DNA from: Aureliella sp046290675
Lineage (GTDB): Bacteria; Planctomycetota; Planctomycetia; Pirellulales; Pirellulaceae
Direction: 5' to 3'
Length of the DNA: 64,000 nucleotides
NCBI GenBank assembly: GCA_046290675.1
Contig: JBKAHA010000007.1
Coordinates: 248,001 to 312,000, forward strand
This document shows, piece by piece, positions 18,835 to 25,743 of the stretch (position 1 is its first letter; the number at the start of each line of letters is the position of its first letter). Position numbers and translations under genes: made by a program. The notes beneath the pieces were generated by a model. The model was not told where the DNA came from and did no database searches. It saw only the letters and a program-made list of their open reading frames with translations.

Positions 18835-19833
18835 CTAGCGTCGCCAGTAGCGAATGGCTTTGGAGAAGTCGGGTGAATCAGAATGGATGACCGCTTGCGC
18901 GTTGATACGACTCGCGATTTTGACGGTTTCGAAGGGACCTTCTACGGCTAGCAGTCCAAGGTCGTAGGCGAGTCGGTCTGAATGCCCCGGAAGTACGACT
19001 CGCAAGTCTGGCCGGATCGAGCCTGGCCGCAAGCTATTGACTAAATCGACAATGTTCGTGGTGCAATTGTTGGTTACTAGGTCGTAGAATTCGGGGGTTC
19101 GCGCGACTTCATTGACTCTTGCCAGCGATGCGAGGAAGACCTTGCGGACTTGTTCGGGACTAGCATTGATCGGGTAGAGGTAAACATCGACGTTTCTGAC
19201 GTCGGTTCGTAAACGGATTAAGTCCCGCTCGGTTCCGACGACCCACATGAGCTCGTACTGTCTTGAGGCACCAGCGAGGGCAGCGTAGTCTTCCCCCTGT
19301 TCTAACCGAGCCTCGACCGAGAAAACGATCTGCTGGCCGTCGGTCAAGCCAAAGCTCAGCATCGTGTGGGCGATTGCCGGAGTCTCCTTGAATGGCACAA
19401 CAATGAAGTCCACCGTTCGTACATCGTCGAGCATGATTTGCCGATCAAAGTGTCGGACGTCGTAGTCCTCTTCGGTCCGATACTCGCAGTCACGAATGTT
19501 GTATAGACTCACTCGATCGCTCTGGATTTCCGCAAATGGCAATACGGAAAGGTCTGGACGCCAATGACGCTGGTGAGATGGGGATGGGCCTTGCGGTAGC
19601 GGTATATTGCGAAGTGTGGCCGCCGCTTGCGAAGCAATGCGTTTCGCTCGCGCACCTTGGGCCTCACTTTGAGAGCGAATCCACTCACTCACCGCTGGTC
19701 GTTCGGTGGTGTTATTCAGAAGTGTTCGGTTACATCCAACGCAGAAGAATGCGACCAAAAAGATGACCCCAAGAAGGGACCACCCCACGCTCAAGTTCGC
19801 GGCAAGCTGTCGGTTGTCGACGGGGTGGAGCAC
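18835..19833 (-). CDS. DUF4105 domain membrane-anchored or lipoprotein-like protein
   Basis: A hydrophobic leader (LLGVIFLVAFFCVGC) ends in a possible lipobox Cys. The body matches DUF4105: DVRHFDRQIMLDDVRTVDF, an acidic middle, and the conserved segment LVTNNCTTNIVDLVN. DUF4105 proteins are thought to be outer-surface or periplasmic proteins with a papain-like or related core (Cys in NNCTTN); the activity is unproven. The frame begins with GTG at 19833, without a good ribosome binding site; a TTG at 19794 is an alternative. It converges on the LarA-like gene with 30 bases between stops. Confidence 0.7.
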   Translation of the reverse strand: MLHPVDNRQLAANLSVGWSLLGVIFLVAFFCVGCNRTLLNNTTERPAVSEWIRSQSEAQGARAKRIASQAAATLRNIPLPQGPSPSHQRHWRPDLSVLPFAEIQSDRVSLYNIRDCEYRTEEDYDVRHFDRQIMLDDVRTVDFIVVPFKETPAIAHTMLSFGLTDGQQIVFSVEARLEQGEDYAALAGASRQYELMWVVGTERDLIRLRTDVRNVDVYLYPINASPEQVRKVFLASLARVNEVARTPEFYDLVTNNCTTNIVDLVNSLRPGSIRPDLRVVLPGHSDRLAYDLGLLAVEGPFETVKIASRINAQAVIHSDSPDFSKAIRYWRR

Positions 19834-20180
19834 AGATGAATCAGCCGAGTACGGTGCTTAATGACTAGAACTTCAACGATCGGGGCTCGGCAAGCTTTTT
19901 GGATGGCTACTAATGCGAACTCCCGCTTACCGCCACTTGAGGCGATGGTCCACATGCCGATTGCAGAAATCCTCTGGATAGCAAATTCGTTCCGGCGTTG
20001 CCAGCGGAGTCCGGGCTGGCGGGGGCGGAGCGAGCGATTCCACTAGTGGAGAACGCCCGGCGGACTGTGCTAGCATTCACGCAGGACGGATGGAGCCTGA
20101 TAGGACACGGCGGCGTTTTGATGAAGGACTCGGCCGAGTCTCAATGCCCCCTTTTTCTTATTTGAGGAAACACGTCCTTG
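19834..20180. other. Intergenic region between pheT and the DUF4105 gene
   Basis: It holds a 6-bp hairpin (GCCAGC at 20000-20005, GCTGGC at 20015-20020) and a perfect 12-bp palindrome TCCACTAGTGGA (20039-20050). No gene or T-run terminator was seen. The palindrome might be an operator for the DUF4105 gene. Confidence 0.45.
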
Positions 20181-22205
20181 TTAGGCGAGGAGGGTGCCGC
20201 CCAATTCTGATTTGCAGCTTTCGACGATGTCTCGCACGGTCGCGTCAATTTCCTCACCGCGCAGGGTACGTTCCATGCTTTGGAAGTTGAGGGCCATCAG
20301 CAGACGTTTCTTACCCGCACCGTCTTTCTTCTCGTCACGATAGGTTTCCAAGTAGTCGACTTTGGTAAGGTCTTGTCCACCTTTCGATTTGCACAACTCT
20401 TCCAGCTGAGCCCAGCGAACTTGTTCGTCGAGAACGAAATTAAGATCTCTCGTAATCGCAGGGAACGAACTGACTCCCTTGGCTCGGCGTACTTCGCACA
20501 GATGCTCTGTCAGCAGATCAACATTGAGCTCTGCGATCGCAACTGGCTGATCGAGTGAGAACGCACCTTGCAGCTCGGGACTTGCGAGACCTAAGTAGCC
20601 GAAGGGCTTGTCTGCGATGGAAAGACTTAAACCGCTACCGTCTTCGAGAAGGTTGTGAGTAAGTTCCTCAAACCCGATCTGCTGGTCGCCGTGCGTCACT
20701 TCGTGGGCGATAAGCTCCACAATTCCTTTGGCCCTACGCAGATCACCGGAGGTGATGATTCCAAGGGTCGATTGCTCAGCTGGAAGTCCGCCTTCGGAGT
20801 CACAAGGAAGGAAAATGGTTGCGACTTCGTAGAGTTCCGCATTGCGAACAGACTGAGATTGGTTCCCGTAGCGGCAGGCAAGCAAGCTGGGAACAACCGA
20901 GCGACGCAACAGCTTCGCGCCTTCCAGTAGCGGCGTATCGACTTTGAGTGGTGGTTGGGTCGACCAACCACTGCCAAGCGATTCGGCTGCTTCGCCAACC
21001 ACGCTTGGGGTCATGGCTTCATCGATGCCATGCGACGAAAGAACCAATCTGGCACGTGCCAACGCGATGTCTTTCCTGCGCGGTGCCGCGACGCCGATGG
21101 GGACCGCTACATCTTCGGGAATTCGTTCGTAGCCATAGATCCTGGCAACCTCCTCGATCAGGTCACACTCGCGTTCCAGGTCGAGCCTCCAGGTCGGAGG
21201 AATGCAGCCAAGCGATTCGCCATCGTCCGCGGAAATCTCGCAACCAAGTGCCTCCAGGATCCGTCTCGATTCATCTTTGGGAACAACAATGCCGAGAATG
21301 CGTTCGATCTGGGCGTAGCGAAAACGGATTGGGGCCCGAGCCGCTGGCGAATCGCCCGATTGAACAACTCCGCTTTCAAGCGTTCCTCCGGCGAGTTCCA
21401 GGATCAACTCACAGCAACGTCGGCTCGCCCAATCCACACCATGTGGATCCGGAGTCCTTTCGAAGCGATAGGACGCTGGACTGTGCAGCTTTAGCTTGCG
21501 AGCTGCTCGGCGGATCGAGAGTGGCTTGAATCGTGCCGCCTCGATCACAATGTCCGTGGTGCCGTCGGAGACTTCACTATTGAGTCCACCCATGACACCG
21601 GCCAGGCCGATGGTACGCTCTTCGTCCGCAATCACGACCATCTGCGAGTCTAATTCGTAGGTCTTGTGGTCGAGTGCTTCAAATTGTTCCTTGTCTTTTG
21701 CTGCCCGAACCGTAATGTGCGAGCCTTTGATTTCTGCGAGGTCGAAGGCGTGCAAGGGTTGCCCACATTCGAACATCACGTAATTGGTCACGTCGACGAT
21801 GTTGTTAACGGAATTGACTCCGATTGATGCCAGACGCCGGACGAGCCAACCAGGGCTTGGACCGACTTTGACTCCGCGAATCACTCTTGCCGTAAATTCA
21901 GGGCAGCCGTCGATGAATTCATTCGTGATTTTCAGACTTTGATCTGCGGAGTCTTGGCCAGTCAGCGGAGCTGCAGCAGGAACCTTGAGCGGCACGTCCA
22001 ATAGCACAGCGGCTTCGCGCGCGACGCCAATGTGCCCTAAGCAATCACCGCGGTTGCTCGTGACCTCCAAGTCGATGACAACATCGGAACCGACTTGCTC
22101 GGTCGATTCATGGTTTAGCCCGGACATAGCGAATTTTAGAGCCATGTCCGTGTGCGCGATGTCGAGTTCGACATACTGTTGCAGCCATTCCCAGCAAACA
22201 AGCAT
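20181..22205 (-). CDS. pheT: Phenylalanine--tRNA ligase beta subunit, short form
   Basis: This is the beta subunit of the heterotetrameric synthetase that charges tRNA-Phe. The start MLVCWEWLQQYVELD, the B3/B4 editing region (IVDVTNYVMFECGQPLHAFD), B5 and the C-terminal anticodon-binding domain (FPAITRDLNFVLDEQ) are all present. At 674 aa it is clearly shorter than the usual approximately 800. After the first 35 residues the protein goes straight from AMSGLNHES to VTSNRGDCLGHIGVARE, so the EMAP-II-like tRNA-binding domain normally inserted there (about 110 residues) is absent. It lies 93 bases downstream of pheS on the same strand. Confidence 0.95.
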   Translation of the reverse strand: MLVCWEWLQQYVELDIAHTDMALKFAMSGLNHESTEQVGSDVVIDLEVTSNRGDCLGHIGVAREAAVLLDVPLKVPAAAPLTGQDSADQSLKITNEFIDGCPEFTARVIRGVKVGPSPGWLVRRLASIGVNSVNNIVDVTNYVMFECGQPLHAFDLAEIKGSHITVRAAKDKEQFEALDHKTYELDSQMVVIADEERTIGLAGVMGGLNSEVSDGTTDIVIEAARFKPLSIRRAARKLKLHSPASYRFERTPDPHGVDWASRRCCELILELAGGTLESGVVQSGDSPAARAPIRFRYAQIERILGIVVPKDESRRILEALGCEISADDGESLGCIPPTWRLDLERECDLIEEVARIYGYERIPEDVAVPIGVAAPRRKDIALARARLVLSSHGIDEAMTPSVVGEAAESLGSGWSTQPPLKVDTPLLEGAKLLRRSVVPSLLACRYGNQSQSVRNAELYEVATIFLPCDSEGGLPAEQSTLGIITSGDLRRAKGIVELIAHEVTHGDQQIGFEELTHNLLEDGSGLSLSIADKPFGYLGLASPELQGAFSLDQPVAIAELNVDLLTEHLCEVRRAKGVSSFPAITRDLNFVLDEQVRWAQLEELCKSKGGQDLTKVDYLETYRDEKKDGAGKKRLLMALNFQSMERTLRGEEIDATVRDIVESCKSELGGTLLA

Positions 22206-22298
22206 CGATTCGAGCCTTGTTTTTTCGTTTCAAATTGATTGGGGAGTTGGAAAGCCGGTCCACAATATAGAGCGAATGTGAGTCGGCGTTGCTTTCGA

Positions 22299-23330
22299 CT
22301 AAAACTGACGGAGAAAGCGTAAGTCGTTTCGATAGAGGTCGCGAATGTCGGTGACCCCATGCCGTCCCATACACAGTCTTTCGACGCCAAGACCAAAAGC
22401 AAACCCAGTAACTTCGTCTGGGTCGTAACCCACTGCCTTCAATACGTTTGGATCCACCATTCCGGCACCGCCGAACTCGATCCATTCGCCATTCCACAAG
22501 AAGTCGGCTTCGACGCTGGGCTCTGTGAATGGGAAGAAGCTCGGGCGGAAACGGATGGATACATCAGAGCCTAGATAGCTCGTCGCGAATAATCGCAGGA
22601 CACTCTTGAGTTGCGCCATGTTGACACTGGTATCGATCCACAACCCTTCCATTTGGTGAAACATCGGGAAGTGCGTCGCGTCGGGCTCGTCCGGGCGATA
22701 AACCCGACCTAGCGAAATGATTCGCACGGGAGGTTTCGTCTTTTCCATGACCCGAATCTGCACGGTGCTTGTCTGGCTGCGCAGTAATCGAGCCTCGCTA
22801 TCAGCGGCGTCCACGACTGCTTTGCCGGCGACTTGAAGGTAGAAGTTGTCGAGCGGGTCACGCGCCGGATGGTCCTCGGGGATGTTCAACGCGATGAAAT
22901 TGTGCCAGGTATCCTCCACCTCTGGGCCTTCGACAACTGAGAATCCCAGTCTGCCCATTATGTCTTTCAGGTGTTCAATCGTTTGAGTGATGGGGTGAGT
23001 CCGTCCAACGTGCATCTGCACGCCGGGCAGCGTTGGGTCCAAGCCACGTTGCGAGATTCCCTGCGTGGTGTGCTTGAGACGATCCAACGCCTCGTTCAGG
23101 GCCGCCTGAACACGATTCTTGGCTTCATTGAATTTCATCCCCCCGTCTTTTTTAGATTCTTTGGGGAGAGCGCCCATTCCCTTCTGCAACGCCTTGAGCT
23201 GGCCTTTCTTGGCACCCAGGTATTGCACTCGGAATTCTTCTACAGCGTCGACGCTTTCGCACGACGAGAAGTCCGACTCCGCCTGCAGGGCGAACTCATC
23301 GAGAGACTGGATATACTCGTTCAGTTCCAT
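22299..23330 (-). CDS. pheS: Phenylalanine--tRNA ligase alpha subunit
   Basis: The 343-aa protein has the N-terminal coiled coil (GAKKGQLKALQKGMG) and then the class II catalytic core. Motif 2 is visible in ISLGRVYRPDEPDATHFPMFHQ and motif 3 in FGLGVERLCMGRHGVTDIRDLY. Together with PheT it forms the alpha2-beta2 enzyme that attaches phenylalanine to its tRNA. ATG at 23330 follows an attenuator-like hairpin (23353-23394) and T run with no strong Shine-Dalgarno, suggesting its expression is controlled at the leader. Confidence 0.95.
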   Translation of the reverse strand: MELNEYIQSLDEFALQAESDFSSCESVDAVEEFRVQYLGAKKGQLKALQKGMGALPKESKKDGGMKFNEAKNRVQAALNEALDRLKHTTQGISQRGLDPTLPGVQMHVGRTHPITQTIEHLKDIMGRLGFSVVEGPEVEDTWHNFIALNIPEDHPARDPLDNFYLQVAGKAVVDAADSEARLLRSQTSTVQIRVMEKTKPPVRIISLGRVYRPDEPDATHFPMFHQMEGLWIDTSVNMAQLKSVLRLFATSYLGSDVSIRFRPSFFPFTEPSVEADFLWNGEWIEFGGAGMVDPNVLKAVGYDPDEVTGFAFGLGVERLCMGRHGVTDIRDLYRNDLRFLRQF

Positions 23331-23342
23331 AGCTTGCCCATG

Positions 23343-23394
23343 AAAAAAACAATGGCCGAGTCTCGAAACGTGTTTACGTCTCCAGATTCGGCCA
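23343..23394 (-). terminator. Attenuator-like intrinsic terminator in the pheS leader
   Basis: On the minus strand an 11-bp stem with one A-C mismatch (23384-23394 pairing with 23353-23363, core TGGCCGA/TCGGCCA) encloses a 20-base loop that itself contains ACGT-AAAC-ACGT. Three bases later comes a run of seven T (23349-23343). The run ends 12 bases before the pheS ATG. It could end rplT transcripts or, more likely given the position, regulate read-through into pheST. No T-box consensus and no Phe-rich leader peptide was found. Confidence 0.75.
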
Positions 23395-23552
23395 ATGAGG
23401 AAATGCGATTACCGCTTTCAAATTTCAGACGAAGGTCGGTATCGTCTGCAATGCTACGTGGAATGTTCGCCGTCGTTCAGTTCACTCTCCGCAATCTGGG
23501 AGGCCCGGCGTCCATCAGCACGCCAATTTGAACTGGACAGTGAGACGAACAC

Positions 23553-23909
23553 CTACGCAGCGAGAGTCGACTTCACTTTTTCGACGACTGCTTGGAAGCC
23601 AGCCGGATCGTTGATCGCCATCTCTGAAAGCTGTTTCCGGTCCAAGCCGATCTGGGCTTTGTTGAGACCGTGAATAAACTCGCTGTATCGTAGATCGTGC
23701 TGTGCACAGGCGGCACTGATACGCGTAATCCAAAGACGTCGGAATTCTCGTTTCTTAACGCGACGGTCTCGGTAGGCGAATGCTCCAGCTCGTGCCAGAG
23801 TTTCTTTGGTCGTGCGAAGCAGATTACCGCGTCCACCGCGAAAACCTTTAGCACGCTTGAATAGCTTCTTCTTTGCCTGGTGCCTTGCTGCACCTTTTCT
23901 CGTTCTCAT
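23553..23909 (-). CDS. rplT: 50S ribosomal protein L20
   Basis: This 118-aa protein is a full-length L20 with the typical very basic N-terminus (HQAKKKLFKRAKGFRGGRGN) and RRLWITRISAACAQHDLRYS. It is needed early in 50S assembly, and in other bacteria it represses its own operon by binding the mRNA leader. It lies 147 bases downstream of rpmI and 222 bases upstream of pheS. No strong ribosome binding site is seen; instead an 11-base tandem repeat abuts the start. Confidence 0.97.
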   Translation of the reverse strand: MRTRKGAARHQAKKKLFKRAKGFRGGRGNLLRTTKETLARAGAFAYRDRRVKKREFRRLWITRISAACAQHDLRYSEFIHGLNKAQIGLDRKQLSEMAINDPAGFQAVVEKVKSTLAA

Positions 23910-23910
23910 C

Positions 23911-23938
23911 GTTTCAACTTTGTTTCAACTTTGTTTCA
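23911..23938. repeat. 11-base tandem repeat at the rplT start
   Basis: GTTTCAACTTT is repeated at 23911-23921 and 23922-23932, with a partial third copy (GTTTCA). It lies directly upstream of the rplT start codon and replaces a recognisable Shine-Dalgarno. It may be slippage-prone or a binding site in the leader. Confidence 0.6.
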
Positions 23939-24056
23939 GTAACTCAGGTCTCTGGAGAATCTGCATGGATACGGAACCACACTCCAGAAGTTGCAACCCA
24001 GATACTTGGCCTAATTTAACATCGGGCTCCTGCCCAATCCGTATTCGATCTAGCTC

Positions 24057-24260
24057 CTAGTAGCTGTTGCCGCGTAGGCAGTCGACGACTTGTCGCGTCG
24101 AAGCTTGAGCTAGAACACGTGTGCCACGCAAATTGCGACGGCGTTTCTTACTGATTCGAGTCGCCAGGTGACTCGTGCCAGCGCCACGATGCTTGGCTTT
24201 GCCCTTCGCCGTGAGGCGAAAACGCTTCTTCGTGGACTTGTGAGTTTTCATCTTTGGCAT
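24057..24260 (-). CDS. rpmI: 50S ribosomal protein L35
   Basis: The true start is MPKMKTHKSTKKRF at 24260, giving 67 aa, which matches L35; the longer frame to 24299 is not needed. AAGGA lies eight bases before the ATG. The protein is the usual small basic zinc-free L35 (AKHRGAGTSHLATRISKKRRR). It starts the rpmI-rplT-pheS-pheT order seen in many bacteria, but infC, normally directly upstream, is missing here. Confidence 0.95.
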   Translation of the reverse strand: MPKMKTHKSTKKRFRLTAKGKAKHRGAGTSHLATRISKKRRRNLRGTRVLAQASTRQVVDCLRGNSY

Positions 24261-24264
24261 ATTT

Positions 24265-24286
24265 TTTTCCTTGGGATTCGTCCCAA
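24265..24286 (-). promoter_or_regulatory. Hairpin overlapping the rpmI ribosome binding site
   Basis: On the minus strand TTGGGA-CGAA-TCCCAA (24286-24271) forms a tight 6-bp hairpin whose 3' side runs straight into the Shine-Dalgarno AAGGA (24272-24268). Such a structure could hide or expose the site and so couple rpmI translation to a regulator such as L20; this role is inferred. Confidence 0.45.
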
Positions 24287-24516
24287 AATGAGAATCCAAT
24301 ATCGTATCTTCGGCTTTTTAGACCCACAAGGCCTTTTGAATCTGCCCGAATCGAAAAACCGAGCTCAGGTCAAGGTTCTCAAGGGGGCAGTCGGGCAAGG
24401 TGCTGAATTCTCGTTGCCTTTTGTGACCCAGAGTCTCACGCGGGTGGTCATCAGGGACCAAAGCATCTGGGGCACGCTTGGTCGATCGACGAAAGGGTGG
24501 GGAAGTTTCGTCGGGA

Positions 24517-25185
24517 TTAGTGCTCGTGCTTTGTCTCAAAGCCCATATCCCCGAGGAATTTCTCCCAAGCGTGGGCGGCTTCGTGTGTCGAGAGTTCGAT
24601 CTCCATCCACTTGCTGCACCTCGCTTTCACGTCGGTGTGTCCGTTATGACCTGCGGTCTCAACTTCGCATCCCAAACCCCGATACAGTGCGATTAGCTGT
24701 GCTAGTTCATCATTGTCATGGATATGGCGAGATTTCCAGTCGGCGAGCCGATATTGGATTACTTCGCGGTGAGCGCCCTCTTTGACCGCGTCTTTCTGGG
24801 ATCCAACAGCTCGGCCGCGGATGGTCTCAAACCCGGATTGTTGCAGCCAAGTGACCCACTGCTGTGCTTGATCATCTGAGTCCAGGGCCAGCGACTTCCA
24901 GAACACGGTCCGGCAGGAAACATCCATGTGTCCATTGTGGTTGGCTGTCTTGACTTCGCATCCAAGTTGCTTGAGCGTCGCTGCATGCTTGGTAGCGACA
25001 TCATTGTCGTGGATGTGCTTCGATTTCCAGTTCTCCATCCGAAACGCCACGTAGACTTTGGCTGCCTTGCTAGCACTTCCGGCCTCCTGACAAACAGCTG
25101 GCAAGCAAGCGAAAGTGAGAATACCTGCGATCAGAGTGGAGAGTGCGATCTGAGATTGGGCTCGAAACAGCATTGAAAAATCCAT
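24517..25185 (-). CDS. Exported protein with a duplicated HIHDND/HNGH domain
   Basis: From ATG at 25185 the product has 222 aa, with a signal peptide (LSTLIAGILTFACLPAVC) and two copies of a domain of about 77 residues. Copy one (about 46-123) contains WKSKHIHDND, LGCEV and NHNGHMDV; copy two (about 142-218) contains WKSRHIHDND, LGCEV and GHNGHTDV, with a Cys shortly after HNGH in each (VSC and ARC). The conserved His, Asp and Cys residues suggest metal binding. I do not recognise the family. It lies 256 bases upstream of rpmI on the same strand, in the place where infC is often found. The longer frame to 25320 lacks a ribosome binding site. Confidence 0.7.
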   Translation of the reverse strand: MDFSMLFRAQSQIALSTLIAGILTFACLPAVCQEAGSASKAAKVYVAFRMENWKSKHIHDNDVATKHAATLKQLGCEVKTANHNGHMDVSCRTVFWKSLALDSDDQAQQWVTWLQQSGFETIRGRAVGSQKDAVKEGAHREVIQYRLADWKSRHIHDNDELAQLIALYRGLGCEVETAGHNGHTDVKARCSKWMEIELSTHEAAHAWEKFLGDMGFETKHEH

Positions 25186-25480
25186 CTTGAAATATTTTGT
25201 CGGAAGGAGCGAACAGGCCTTGGGCTCGTTCACTCGCAATGGTGGGCAAAGTGCAGTTCGCCTGGGGCACACAGCACAGTCCAGGGAATTGTATTCCTTT
25301 GACCCAATGGCGACATCCACGCTATGCAGGTGAAGTGATTGGGGGACTACGACGCGACCTGCGGAGAAATTTTCGCGGAGTCTAGCAGGCGAGCAGTCAA
25401 TCGACGAGGGTGATCTGGCCAGAGCGCTGACCGAGCGAACTAATGTTACGGCCGCGGCAGTTTGAAATGACCGGTCCGAC

Positions 25481-25651
25481 TCATCCCAGCCAGAGCGGGA
25501 AGAACAGCAGAGTTAGTAGAAGCACCGCGGCTACAAACTGTATGAATAACGAGCGTGCCGCCTGTTCCAATGGAGATTCGCCTGGGGGCATCTCGACGGT
25601 TGGCTGACCAACTTGTGTTGGCTTGTAAGGGTTGCCGTCAGCGGGGTCCAT
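25481..25651 (-). CDS. Small single-span membrane protein
   Basis: Minus-strand ATG 25651 to TGA 25481 encodes 56 aa. The N-terminus MDPADGNPYKPTQVGQP has the NPYxP-type start often seen in small planctomycete membrane proteins. A single hydrophobic span follows (LFIQFVAAVLLLTLLFFPLW), ending almost at the C-terminus. The ribosome binding site is weak (GGA close to the ATG). The clean soluble-then-membrane pattern makes chance unlikely. Function unknown. Confidence 0.6.
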   Translation of the reverse strand: MDPADGNPYKPTQVGQPTVEMPPGESPLEQAARSLFIQFVAAVLLLTLLFFPLWLG

Positions 25652-25743
25652 GATCCGACGCGGTGGGTTGGGAATTCATTCCGCAGGCCTGGATTGAGTT
25701 GCAGTCACTGGGGGACACCATGATTGGCCGCAACAGACCGCAC

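Noticed and set aside
18837..18890. Possible bidirectional terminator between the LarA-like and DUF4105 genes
   Set aside because: Only weak pairing and no T run; the two stops are 30 bases apart and I could not support a hairpin.
23395..23552. T-box or Phe leader peptide upstream of pheS
   Set aside because: No T-box core (AGGGTGGNACCGCG-like) and no short frame rich in Phe codons was found, although the terminator hairpin itself is clear.
24261..24516. infC remnant upstream of rpmI
   Set aside because: No IF3-like sequence in any frame; the nearest gene upstream is the duplicated-domain protein.
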